Source of the DNA: Pseudomonas monteilii NBRC 103158 = DSM 14164
GTDB lineage: Bacteria > Pseudomonadota > Gammaproteobacteria > Pseudomonadales > Pseudomonadaceae
Direction of reading: 5' to 3'
Length of the DNA: 64,000 bases
NCBI RefSeq assembly: GCF_000730605.1
Contig: NZ_BBIS01000025.1
Span: 124,001-188,000, forward strand
The position numbers and the translations under genes are program-made. Numbering within the stretch: the stretch's first letter is position 1; every line of letters starts with the position of its first letter. The notes beneath the pieces were generated by a model. That model ran no database searches and was not told where the DNA came from. It was given only the letters and a program-made list of their open reading frames with translations. Below, piece by piece: positions 17,114-25,191 of this stretch.

Positions 17114-17794
17114 ATGTCCTTTTTCGATACCCTGCAGATGCAAACCACCCAGGAGCGTCAGGCCCTATTTGCCGTGCCGGTTATACGCGATGCGCTGGCG
17201 GGGCACGTCAGCATCGACAGCTATGTGGCCTTCCTGACTCAGGCATACCACCATGTACGCCATACCGTGCCGCTGATGATGGCGTGCGGGGCGCGCCTGC
17301 CTTCGCGCCTGGAATGGCTGCGCGGCGCCGTGTGTGAATACATTGAGGAGGAGTACGGCCACGAGCAGTGGATCCTCAATGACATCAATGCCTGTGGTGC
17401 CGATTGGGAGGCGGTGCGTGACGGTCGCCCGGCGCTGCCGATCGAGCTGATGGTCGCCTACCTTTACGACTTGATTGCCCGTGGCAACCCGGTCGGGCTG
17501 TTTGGCATGGTCAATGTGCTCGAAGGCACCAGCATTGCCCTGGCCACCCAGGCCGCCGGCACAATCCAGCGCACGCTGGCGTTGCCCGACAGCGCCTTCA
17601 GCTACCTCAGCTCCCATGGCGCGCTGGACCAAGACCACATGGTCACCTACCGGCAGCTGATGGACCGCCTTGATGATGCTGACGACCAGCGGGCTGTGAT
17701 CCATGCGGCCAAAGTGGTTTACCGGCTGTATACCGACATGTTCCAGGGGCTGCCGCGTGCGGACCTGCAAGAGGTGCGTCATGCGCTTGCCTGA
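17114..17794 (+). CDS. Heme-oxygenase-like diiron enzyme (TenA/iron-containing redox family)
   Basis: A 226-residue all-helical protein. Potential metal ligands are visible: EYIEEEYGHE (residues 75-84), Glu137 in NVLEGTS and His168/Asp172/His175 in SHGALDQDH. This is the pattern of HDO proteins such as UndA and BesC, which use two irons to oxidise fatty or amino acids. With a ligase and an SDR on either side it is the likely oxidative step of a small pathway. The start at 17114 (MSFFDTLQM) follows GAGG. It overlaps the SDR by 14 bases. Confidence 0.8.
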   Translation: MSFFDTLQMQTTQERQALFAVPVIRDALAGHVSIDSYVAFLTQAYHHVRHTVPLMMACGARLPSRLEWLRGAVCEYIEEEYGHEQWILNDINACGADWEAVRDGRPALPIELMVAYLYDLIARGNPVGLFGMVNVLEGTSIALATQAAGTIQRTLALPDSAFSYLSSHGALDQDHMVTYRQLMDRLDDADDQRAVIHAAKVVYRLYTDMFQGLPRADLQEVRHALA

Positions 17795-18587
17795 GTGTGT
17801 AGTCATACTGACCGGTGCCAGCGGAGGCATCGGCCTGGAGCTGGCCGAGCAGTTGTGCGCAGCCGGTGCCCGGGTACTGGCGGTGAGCCGGCAGATGGGC
17901 AAGCTCGCCGGTTTGATGAACCGTTATCACGACAGGCTGCTCTGGCAGTCGGCCGATCTGCGCAGCCATGAGGGGCGTGAGCAGGTGCTTGCCCGTGCCC
18001 GGGAGATGGGCGGGGTCAACGTCCTGATAAATGCCGCGGGCGTGAACCGTTTTGCCCTGTTCGACCAGGTCGACGAGCTGGCGCTGAACGAGTTGCTGGA
18101 CATTAACCTCAAAGCCGCCCTGCAACTGACGCGTGTGTGTCTGCCGCTGCTGCGCGCACAACCCAGGGCACTGGTGGTCAACGTCGGCTCCACCTACGGC
18201 TCGATCGGCTACCCCGGCTATGCCACCTACTGCGCCAGCAAGTTTGCCCTGCGCGGCTTCTCGGAGGCGCTGCGCCGCGAGCTGGCCGATACCTCGATTA
18301 ATGTCATGTACGCCGCACCCCGGGCGACCCGTACCGCAATGAACAGCAGCGCTGCCACGGCGCTCAACGAGGCGCTGAAGGTTGGCATGGACGACCCGGC
18401 AGACGTGGCCCGTGCTGTGCTCAAGGCCGTGCAGTCAGAACGCAGCGAGCTTTACCTGGGCTGGCCAGAAAAGCTCTTCGTGCGCATCAACGGCATGTTG
18501 CCCGGCGTGGTCGACCGTGCACTGCGCAAGCAGTTGCCGTTGATCCGTCGTTACCTCGCTAGCCATTCCAAGGAGTCGATCAAATGA
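17781..18587 (+). CDS. Short-chain dehydrogenase/reductase
   Basis: A 268-residue classical SDR with TGASGGIGLELAEQL (cofactor binding), NAAG, the catalytic serine in NVGSTYGSIGYPG, and YATYCASK carrying the Tyr-x-x-x-Lys pair. It ends in a long basic helix (LFVRINGMLPGVVDRALRKQ) that may touch the membrane. It presumably reduces a carbonyl or oxidises an alcohol made by the neighbouring enzymes. It overlaps the diiron gene and the TPR gene by 14 and 4 bases. Confidence 0.88.
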   Translation: MRLPECVVILTGASGGIGLELAEQLCAAGARVLAVSRQMGKLAGLMNRYHDRLLWQSADLRSHEGREQVLARAREMGGVNVLINAAGVNRFALFDQVDELALNELLDINLKAALQLTRVCLPLLRAQPRALVVNVGSTYGSIGYPGYATYCASKFALRGFSEALRRELADTSINVMYAAPRATRTAMNSSAATALNEALKVGMDDPADVARAVLKAVQSERSELYLGWPEKLFVRINGMLPGVVDRALRKQLPLIRRYLASHSKESIK

Positions 18588-19225
18588 AACGTCTGTTCAT
18601 CGCTAGCCTGCTTGCGTTCGCACCGCTCACCTGGGCGCTGGACCAGGCCGGCAGCCAACAATTGGCTAACTTGCAGCAGCGCTGGGCGCAGATCCAGTAC
18701 CAGACGCCCAAAGACAAACGCGCCGATGCGTTCGAGAAACTCGCAGCTGATGCTTCTACGCTGGTCCATCAGCACCCGGGCTCGGCCGAACTTTTGATCT
18801 GGGAGGGCATCATCAACAGCAGTTGGGCGGGTGCCACCGGCGGCCTGGGGGCGCTGGGTAAGGTCAAGTCGGCCAAGGCGAGCCTGGAGCAGGCGATGGA
18901 AATGGACCCCACCGCCTTGCAAGGGTCCGCTTACACCAGCCTGGGGACCTTGTACGACCAGGTACCCGGCTGGCCCATCGGCTTTGGCGACAGCGACAAA
19001 GCTGACGCCTTGTTGCGCAAGGCGTTGCAAATAAACCCCAATGGTATCGACAGCAATTACTTCTGGGCCGATCATCTCTTCCGGCAGAAACGCTACGCTG
19101 AAGCCACCGCTGCCCTGGAAAAAGCACGCCAGGCGCCGCCACGGCCAGGCCGCGAACTGGCCGATCAGGGCCGGCGTGGCGATATCGATGCTTTACTCAA
19201 GGCCATCAAGGACAAACAGGACTGA
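18584..19225 (+). CDS. Exported TPR protein
   Basis: A 213-residue protein with an N-terminal signal sequence (MKRLFIASLLAFAPLTWALD) and tetratricopeptide-like helices (residues about 40-190), including the motif PTALQGSAYTSLGTLYDQVP and GIDSNYFWADHLFRQKRYAE. It probably acts as a periplasmic scaffold. Its place inside the coupled run suggests that the pathway product or its sensing involves the envelope. Confidence 0.8.
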   Translation: MKRLFIASLLAFAPLTWALDQAGSQQLANLQQRWAQIQYQTPKDKRADAFEKLAADASTLVHQHPGSAELLIWEGIINSSWAGATGGLGALGKVKSAKASLEQAMEMDPTALQGSAYTSLGTLYDQVPGWPIGFGDSDKADALLRKALQINPNGIDSNYFWADHLFRQKRYAEATAALEKARQAPPRPGRELADQGRRGDIDALLKAIKDKQD

Positions 19226-19227
19226 AC

Positions 19228-19890
19228 ATGCGGCTGCTGCTGGTTGAGGATGATACCGCCCTGGGCGAGGGGATCTGCGACGGGTTGCGCCAAGAGGGCT
19301 ACACCCTCGACTGGCTGCGCGATGGCCTGAGCGGGCTGCATGCCCTGCAACACGAAGTATTCGACCTGGTGATCCTCGACCTCGGGCTGCCGCGGTTGGA
19401 CGGCATCGAGCTGCTGCGACGGGTGAGGGCAGGGGGCAACAGCTTGCCGGTACTGATCCTTACCGCGCGCGATGCGACCGAGGACCGTATCTCTGGCCTG
19501 GATGCCGGTGCCGACGACTACTTGGTCAAACCTTTCGACCTCAATGAGCTCAAGGCCCGCCTGCGCGCCTTGCTCAGGCGCAGCGCCGGGCGGGCCAAGG
19601 TGCTGATCGAGCACGCCGGTGTAAGCCTGGACCCTGCTACCCAGCAGGTGTGCTACAACGGCGTGCCTGTGATACTGACGCCCAAGGAGTATCGCCTGCT
19701 GCACGAATTGCTGGCGCAACCGGGCAAGGTGTTCACCCGTGAGCGGTTGACCCAGCTGCTGTATGGCTGGGACGAGGAGCCTGAGAGCAACACGCTGGAG
19801 GTGAACATCTATCACCTGCGCAAGAAACTGTTCAACGGCCTGATCCGCACGGTGCGCGGTATCGGTTATCTGGTCGAGGCCAAGCTGTGA
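19228..19890 (+). CDS. OmpR-family response regulator (QseB/PmrA-like)
   Basis: A 220-residue regulator with receiver domain (acidic pair at Asp8/Asp9, phospho-acceptor Asp51 in VILDLGLPRLDG, TARDA, KPFD) and a C-terminal winged-helix domain ending RTVRGIGYLVEAKL. It is encoded 2 bp after the TPR gene and overlaps the kinase gene by four bases. It is expected to bind tandem TTCAGA/TTAAG-type repeats like those at 14912 and 21305. Confidence 0.93.
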   Translation: MRLLLVEDDTALGEGICDGLRQEGYTLDWLRDGLSGLHALQHEVFDLVILDLGLPRLDGIELLRRVRAGGNSLPVLILTARDATEDRISGLDAGADDYLVKPFDLNELKARLRALLRRSAGRAKVLIEHAGVSLDPATQQVCYNGVPVILTPKEYRLLHELLAQPGKVFTRERLTQLLYGWDEEPESNTLEVNIYHLRKKLFNGLIRTVRGIGYLVEAKL

Positions 19891-21251
19891 GCTCGTTGCG
19901 CCAGCGCACATTGTGGCGGGTGATGGCGCTGATGCTGCTCGGCACCGGCTTGTTGGCGTTGTACAACTATCACGACAGCCGACGCGAGATCAATGAAGTC
20001 TACGATGCTCACATGGCTCAGAATGCCCGGCTGTTGCAGGGGGTGATGAACCTGCCGGTGCAGGATGGCAACCGCGAAAAGCTGTATCAGGCATTTAACG
20101 AGGCGCTGGGCAAGGCCGGGCGCCACCGTGTGGGCCACCCCTATGAGAGCAAGCTGGCATTCCAGGTGTGGGGGGAGGGAGCACGGTTGCTGGTGCACAC
20201 CCCCAGTGCACCGACGCTCGACGCACCGCCTGCGGCGGCGGGCTTCTACGATTTTGACAGTGGTGGCGAACAGTGGCGCGGCTTTGTATTACCGGTGCCC
20301 GAAAAACAGTGGGTAATCTGGGTGGGTGAGCGCGACGATGTGCGTTACGACCTGATCGACCGCATCGTACGCCATACCCTTTTCCCGTTCCTGCTCGGCA
20401 GCCTGGGCCTGGCGCTGTTGGTCTGGGCGGCCATCGGCTGGGGGTTGCGCCCGTTGCAGAACATGGCCGATGTGATTCGTGGGCGCCATGCCGACTCCCT
20501 CGAACCCCTGCAACTGGTGCCGTTGCCGACCGAGCTTGAGCCTATGCAAGCCGCCATCAACCGCCTGCTGGCGCAGATCGATGATCTGCTGCGGCGTGAG
20601 CATCGCTTCATTGCCGACGCCGCCCATGAGATGCGCACACCGCTGGCGATCCTGCGTCTGCATGCGCAGAACGCACAGGCCGCCAGTACCGATGCCGAGC
20701 GCCAGAAAGCCCTGGGTTTTCTGATTGGCGGCGTGGACCGGCTGACCCGGGTGGTCAACCAGTTGCTGACCCTCGCCCGGGTCGAGCCGCGCCTTGGTCA
20801 GCGCGCCACCACCCGTGTCGACCTGGGCGAAGTGGTCACCGATGTGCTGGCGGATCTCACCCCCTGGATACTGGATCGCGGCCTTGAGCCCTCGCTGGAT
20901 CTCAGCGAAGGTGACCATGGCCTGATGATCGATGCCGGAGCGTTGGGCATCGCCTTGCAGAACCTGGTTTCCAATGCGGTGGAGCATTCACCGCCTGGCG
21001 GGCGCATCACGGTATCACTCAGGCGCCTGGCCACTTGCTTCGAACTGGTGGTCGAAGATGAAGGCCAGGGCATAGACGACGCGGATCTTGCGCGGGTATT
21101 CGAGCGCTTCTATAGCCGCAATAGCCCCAATGGCGCAGGGCTGGGGTTATCCATCGTGGCCACCATTGTCGAGCGGCTGGGGGGGCAGGTGCGCCTGGAA
21201 AACAGGGCCACTGGCGGGCTGGCTGCCATCGTGTCGCTTCCCTTGCAGTGA
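19887..21251 (+). CDS. Sensor histidine kinase (QseC/PmrB-like)
   Basis: A 454-residue kinase with a first transmembrane helix at about residues 8-25, a periplasmic loop of some 130 residues, a second helix near 165-190, a HAMP segment, the H-box IADAAHEMRTPLAIL, the N-box LVSNAVEHSPPG and the G-box GAGLGLSIV. It pairs with the preceding regulator (ATGA overlap). The ligand is unknown; the periplasmic sensor shows no conserved metal-binding ExxE motif that would mark it as PmrB. Confidence 0.92.
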   Translation: MSSLRQRTLWRVMALMLLGTGLLALYNYHDSRREINEVYDAHMAQNARLLQGVMNLPVQDGNREKLYQAFNEALGKAGRHRVGHPYESKLAFQVWGEGARLLVHTPSAPTLDAPPAAAGFYDFDSGGEQWRGFVLPVPEKQWVIWVGERDDVRYDLIDRIVRHTLFPFLLGSLGLALLVWAAIGWGLRPLQNMADVIRGRHADSLEPLQLVPLPTELEPMQAAINRLLAQIDDLLRREHRFIADAAHEMRTPLAILRLHAQNAQAASTDAERQKALGFLIGGVDRLTRVVNQLLTLARVEPRLGQRATTRVDLGEVVTDVLADLTPWILDRGLEPSLDLSEGDHGLMIDAGALGIALQNLVSNAVEHSPPGGRITVSLRRLATCFELVVEDEGQGIDDADLARVFERFYSRNSPNGAGLGLSIVATIVERLGGQVRLENRATGGLAAIVSLPLQ

Positions 21252-21304
21252 GCTGCTCAAGCAAATCGCTGCACGGCCTCACCTGTTTCAAAACGTATCG
21301 GTAC

Positions 21305-21321
21305 TTCAGACTTCTTTAAGC
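21305..21321 (+). promoter_or_regulatory. Second candidate response-regulator box
   Basis: TTCAGA (21305-21310), five bases, then TTAAGC (21316-21321): the same 11-bp-period direct repeat as at 14912-14928, here about 90 bp upstream of the cytochrome b561 gene. This would tie that gene to the two-component system just before it. Confidence 0.4.
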
Positions 21322-21411
21322 TTGGGCTGACAACGTGGTGGTGTACGTTGCCCGGTTTGCCTTCAGCGCCGATGGGCAGCGAATACTTCCCTGTCACAAG
21401 AGGCCCTGGAT

Positions 21412-21954
21412 ATGGCACGCACGTCGAACCCCGCCCGTTACGGGCAACTTTCGATAATCATGCATTGGAGCATGCTCGTTTTATTCATGGGCGTTTATGC
21501 CTGTGTCCAATTGCGCGAGGTATTGCCCAAAGGGCACTTTCTCAAGGCCCCCCTGTTGGGCGTGCATGCCGTGATGGGTATTGGCATCTTCACTCTGGTG
21601 TGGCTGCGCCTCCTTGGTCGGCTCAGCCCACGGCCTGCAATCGTGCCGACACCGCCTGCCTGGCAGGGCTTCATGGCCAGCGTGCTGCATATTGCATTGT
21701 ACGCCCTGATGATCCTTACACCTCTGCTGGCCTGGCTGATGCTCGCGGCCGCTGGCAAGCCGCTGCCCTATTGGGGTGTGGCCATACCTGCACCCGTGGC
21801 GGTGGACCCGACGCTGGCCAGGGCGCTCAAGGGGTGGCATGAGTGGCTGGGGAATGCGGGTTACTGGCTGATCGGGCTGCATGCCTGTGCAGGCCTGTTG
21901 CATCATTACTGGCTGAAGGACAATACCCTCAAGCGCATGTTGCCAGGGCGGTGA
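21412..21954 (+). CDS. Cytochrome b561 family protein
   Basis: A 180-residue four-helix membrane protein starting YGQLSIIMHWSMLVLFM, with histidines in helices 1, 2 and 4 (HWSM, HAVMG, GWHEWLGNAGYWLIGLHACAG) suited to two b-type hemes. These proteins move electrons from the quinone pool, often to periplasmic enzymes or superoxide. It lies 160 bp after the kinase gene, with its own candidate regulator box. Confidence 0.9.
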   Translation: MARTSNPARYGQLSIIMHWSMLVLFMGVYACVQLREVLPKGHFLKAPLLGVHAVMGIGIFTLVWLRLLGRLSPRPAIVPTPPAWQGFMASVLHIALYALMILTPLLAWLMLAAAGKPLPYWGVAIPAPVAVDPTLARALKGWHEWLGNAGYWLIGLHACAGLLHHYWLKDNTLKRMLPGR

Positions 21955-21974
21955 GTCCGAAACGCTGGTTTCAA

Positions 21975-22000
21975 GGCTGAAGGCGAATGAGCCCTCAGCC
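21975..22000. terminator. Possible bidirectional terminator
   Basis: GGCTGA (21975-21980) pairs with TCAGCC (21995-22000) between two convergent genes (cytochrome b561 and chrA). The stem is short and the following T-rich stretch is interrupted, so the call is weak. Confidence 0.3.
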
Positions 22001-22020
22001 TGGTTGGTTTCGTTGCGCGG

Positions 22021-23238
22021 CTATAAGGTGCCGCTCAGCAGCCAACCGAACACGCCGCAGCCCAGGACAACCAACCATGCAGGCCACTTCCAGAACATCA
22101 GGGCCATCAAGGCCATCAGCGCCCATGCCAAGTCTGCTGGCTTGGCGATGGCGCTCGTCCACACCGGTTGGTACAAGGCAGCCAGCAGAAGCCCGACCAC
22201 GCCGGCGTTTACACCGGCAAGCGCTGACTGGCTGCGGGCGCTGCGCCGCAGTGTTTTCCAGAAGGGAACTACACCGATCACCAACAGGAAGGAGGGGGTA
22301 AAAATGGCGAGAATGCCAACCGTCGCGCCCACCCAGCCGGAGGGCTGCACGCTCATGGCTGCACCCAGGAAGGCTGCAAACGTGAAGAGTGGGCCCGGTA
22401 TGGCCTGCGCCAAGCCATAACCTGCGAGAAAGGTGTCATTTGTGACCCAGCCATTGGCCACTGTGGCCGACTGAAGCAACGGTAGCACCACATGCCCGCC
22501 GCCGAATACCAGCGAGCCTGCGCTATAAAAGGCGTTGATCAATGCCAGTGCCTGTGAGGGCCAGATGCGGGTCAATAGCGGCAAGCCGACCAACAAGGCA
22601 AAGAACAGGATCAGCGCAGCCAGCCCGGCCTTTCGGCTGACTGAAAACGGCAGCTCGTCCCCTGCCGGGGAGCCCGGAGGCTTGAGCAGGATCAAGCCTG
22701 TGATGGCCGAGCCTGAGATCACAGCTATCTGCCCGATCGCGTTGGGCCACAGCAGCGCGGTACAGGCAGCGAACAGGGCGATGGTTACCCGCGCAACATC
22801 GGTGCAAAGGCTACGTGCCATGCCCCACACCGCCTGGGCCACCACGGCGACTGCGACGATTTTCAGCCCATGCAACAGGCCACTTGGGGCGCCACCTCCC
22901 CATGCCCCCAGGCCCTGAGCACACAGCGTCAGCAGTAGGGCCGATGGCAATGTGAACCCTGCCCACGCAGCGACAGCGCCCGCGAAACCCGCCCGTGACA
23001 GGCCCAGAGCGATGCCGACCTGGCTGCTGGCGGGGCCGGGAAGCAGTTGGCACACCGCGACCAGCTCAGCATAACTGCGCTCGCTGAGCCATTGGCGGCG
23101 CGCTACAAATGCTTCACGAAAGTAACCCAGGTGCGCAATGGGGCCACCGAAAGACGTCAGCCCCAGCCGCAAGAACACCAGAAACACCGACCAGGCAGAG
23201 TCGCTGGGCTTCACGCCGCAGTGGGTGCGTTCTGACAA
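22021..23238 (-). CDS. chrA: Chromate transporter ChrA
   Basis: A protein of about 405 residues made of two homologous CHR domains, with the family motifs LGLTSFGGPIAHLGYFREAFV near the start and LVFGGGHVVLPLL in the second half. It is predicted to export chromate across the inner membrane. The likely start is TTG at 23238, with AAGGAG seven bases upstream. An in-frame GTG at 23352 would add 38 residues without family similarity. No chrB or regulator gene is adjacent. Confidence 0.85.
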   Translation of the reverse strand: MSERTHCGVKPSDSAWSVFLVFLRLGLTSFGGPIAHLGYFREAFVARRQWLSERSYAELVAVCQLLPGPASSQVGIALGLSRAGFAGAVAAWAGFTLPSALLLTLCAQGLGAWGGGAPSGLLHGLKIVAVAVVAQAVWGMARSLCTDVARVTIALFAACTALLWPNAIGQIAVISGSAITGLILLKPPGSPAGDELPFSVSRKAGLAALILFFALLVGLPLLTRIWPSQALALINAFYSAGSLVFGGGHVVLPLLQSATVANGWVTNDTFLAGYGLAQAIPGPLFTFAAFLGAAMSVQPSGWVGATVGILAIFTPSFLLVIGVVPFWKTLRRSARSQSALAGVNAGVVGLLLAALYQPVWTSAIAKPADLAWALMALMALMFWKWPAWLVVLGCGVFGWLLSGTL

Positions 23239-23756
23239 GGCAGGCTCCTTGGGTGAGTGATGCTGCAGGTTTTGGTGAGGATCAGCCAGCCTCGAGGCTT
23301 GTTTTGGGGAGTAGACCCGCGCCGCCCGCGCGGCGCTCGGTTTCACAGTCACTGAAAATCCTGCGACACGCCCCCAGAACCCGTATTCATTTGTGCAAAG
23401 TTTGCTGTTCGCCGCCTACGCTGTCCAGAGTCTTGGTCTGCAGGAGGCACCATGAGCAGTTTCCCTATCGTCGCTACCGTCCTGTCTATGGTCTTCCAGC
23501 CGCAGCGAGGACGAACGTGAAGGGCTCGCGTGTACTTCGAGCAGGATGGCCGCTTCGCGTTGTTATTCCTGTCGGGCTGTTACCTGCTTGGGTTCATCGT
23601 CAACATTCTGTTATTCGGCGTTTCGCCCATGGCGCTGTGGGGCGCCTCTGACCGTGGCATTCGTGCCTCTCAATATGGCGGACCTGGTGATATCACTAGT
23701 GACGTGACCGAGGTCTGGCGCTGCGCATTAAAATCTATGCAGTTGGAATACAATAT
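23239..23756. other. Gap of about 500 bp with a decayed or very short gene
   Basis: This stretch holds the upstream region of chrA and one candidate small gene (separate entry). No promoter was resolved, apart from the LitR-type operator that begins at 23757. A hydrophobic segment coded at about 23530-23640 on the plus strand looks like a residual membrane-protein fragment. Confidence 0.5.
23452..23640 (+). pseudogene. Candidate broken small membrane-protein gene
   Basis: An ATG at 23452 with a strong ribosome site (AGGAGG, seven bases upstream) opens a 22-codon frame (MSSFPIVATVLSMVFQ...) that stops at 23520. A second frame nearby (23530-23640) codes for the hydrophobic stretch FALLFLSGCYLLGFIVNILL. 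A good start signal followed by a split hydrophobic sequence suggests a gene broken by deletion. A genuine 22-residue peptide cannot be excluded. Function unknown. Confidence 0.35.
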
Positions 23757-23781
23757 CTGTACAAAATGCTATTGTTGTACA
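23757..23781 (+). promoter_or_regulatory. LitR-type light operator A (CHI/photolyase operon)
   Basis: CTGTACAA-N10-TTGTACA ends 25 bp before the CHI-like start. An extra TACA lies 11 bp upstream of the first one. The same fixed positions recur at 31589 and 37897, each before a different operon, pointing to a common regulator, most likely the LitR protein encoded at 32272. Confidence 0.7.
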
Positions 23782-23806
23782 GTATTTTCGCGTGCTCGAG
23801 GTCAGT

Positions 23807-24343
23807 ATGGCGCACCGTGCTAGTTGGACTTGCCTTTGTCTGCTACTGGCTACCTTTTCAGCGGTGGCGGGCTGGAAGGCGGAGCTGCCTGGGGCGCAAC
23901 GGCTTGGGAGTGGTGAGTTCACCTGGTTTGGTCTGCGTCTGTATACAGCCCAATTATGGACTTCAGGGCCAGTTCATGACTGGAACCAGCCCTTCGCCCT
24001 TGAGCTCCTCTACCACCGTTCGTTGTCCAGGGACACCTTGGTACAGGCAAGTCTCGAGGAAATGCGCCGCCTCAACGGTGGCAGCATTACGTCGCAACAA
24101 CGCACGGCGTGGGCCCATGCGATTGAAGAGGCATTCGTGGACGTACGCCCCGGCACGCGCATTACTGGCTTGTACCTGCCGGGGCAGGGCTGCCACTTTT
24201 ACGTCGACGGTAAACTCAGCCGCGAAATTGCCGACCCGGCCTTTGCAAGGGCGTTCTTTGCCATCTGGCTCGACCCCCGAGCCAGGGACCCACAACTGCG
24301 TCAGCGCCTGCTTGGGCTGGCTGGCAACGACCGAGGAACATGA
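23807..24343 (+). CDS. Exported chalcone-isomerase-like protein
   Basis: A 178-residue protein with a signal peptide (SWTCLCLLLATFSAVA) followed by a CHI-like domain (GSGEFTWFGLRLYTAQLW, ALELLYHRSLSRDTLVQAS, GLYLPGQGCHFYVDG). Bacterial members are periplasmic proteins of unknown function that travel with the light-induced photolyase/CFA genes. Start ATG 23807 was preferred to a GTG five codons upstream. It overlaps the next gene by four bases. Confidence 0.83.
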   Translation: MAHRASWTCLCLLLATFSAVAGWKAELPGAQRLGSGEFTWFGLRLYTAQLWTSGPVHDWNQPFALELLYHRSLSRDTLVQASLEEMRRLNGGSITSQQRTAWAHAIEEAFVDVRPGTRITGLYLPGQGCHFYVDGKLSREIADPAFARAFFAIWLDPRARDPQLRQRLLGLAGNDRGT

Positions 24344-24882
24344 ATATGTACAAAGTACTGTTGCTGGTCTCCTGCCTGCTTCTGGGCAGCTGTGGCAATG
24401 TCGGTGTCGAGCACTATGCCCAGGAGCAGCCGAAACTGGACCTGGCTGCATTCTTCTCGCGACCGGTGCAGGCCTGGGGCATGTTCCAGAAGCGTTCCGG
24501 TGAAGTGGTCAAGCGCTTCCACGTGCGTATAGACAGCCGGCGCGAAGGTGAGCGGCTGATCCTCGACGAACATTTTCTATACAGCGATGGTACTCGCCAG
24601 CAGCGTACCTGGACACTTATGCCAGACGGCCCCGGCCGCTGGCGCGGTACCGCGGGGGACGTGATCGGCGAAGCGCGCGGCGAAGTCGCGGGTAACGCGC
24701 TGCGATGGCGTTACCAGCTGGACCTGCCGGTTGACGGGCGGCACTGGCAGGTAGACCTGGACGACTGGATGTACCTCATGGATGACGACACCCTGATCAA
24801 CCGTTCGAGCATGAGTAAGCTGGGCGTTGAGATTGGCCAGATCACCCTGTTCTTCCGCCGCCTGCCAGAGGGCACACCATGA
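24340..24882 (+). CDS. DUF3833 lipoprotein
   Basis: A 180-residue lipoprotein with a signal peptide and lipobox (LLLGSC, acylated Cys at about residue 18) and a DUF3833 domain containing the repeated conserved segments AWGMFQKRSGEVVKRFHV and WTLMPDGPGRWRGTAGDVIG. Function unknown; probably an envelope protein made under light or photo-oxidative stress. It overlaps both neighbours by four bases. Confidence 0.85.
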   Translation: MNMYKVLLLVSCLLLGSCGNVGVEHYAQEQPKLDLAAFFSRPVQAWGMFQKRSGEVVKRFHVRIDSRREGERLILDEHFLYSDGTRQQRTWTLMPDGPGRWRGTAGDVIGEARGEVAGNALRWRYQLDLPVDGRHWQVDLDDWMYLMDDDTLINRSSMSKLGVEIGQITLFFRRLPEGTP

Positions 24883-25184
24883 ACCTGATCGCGCTTACCC
24901 AGCTGGTCTCGACCGGCGAAGCAAAGGAACTTGAACTGCTGTCGCTGGAGGGCGGCTTCTACCTCCTGCGCGCCTTGACCGACGCCGGCCCCGTGACACT
25001 GAGCGATGCCCATGGGCAGCCCGTTCGCGTGCGCTCCACTACTGAGCTGCGGCAGTTGTTAGCCGACCTGCCACCCGTGCCGTGCATGCTGGTACAACAG
25101 GTGGTGCATGATGAGATGTGCGGACAACGTGACGGCCCTATTGCACCGCTGCGCGTGCCGGTAACGCTCACCAGCCAATGGTAG
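24879..25184 (+). CDS. Small DUF6482-like cytoplasmic protein
   Basis: A 101-residue protein starting MNLIALTQLVSTGEAKELEL, with no signal peptide or membrane segment. It resembles the small DUF6482 proteins of pseudomonads, though the assignment is from memory of the family pattern. It is translationally coupled to the DUF3833 gene and ends 7 bp before the photolyase gene. Confidence 0.6.
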   Translation: MNLIALTQLVSTGEAKELELLSLEGGFYLLRALTDAGPVTLSDAHGQPVRVRSTTELRQLLADLPPVPCMLVQQVVHDEMCGQRDGPIAPLRVPVTLTSQW

Positions 25185-25191
25185 CCTGACC

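Noticed and set aside
24345..24350. A TGTACA box at the start of the DUF3833 gene
   Set aside because: It lies inside coding sequence (Met-Tyr-Lys) and lacks the second TTGTACA eighteen bases away, so it is not a light operator.
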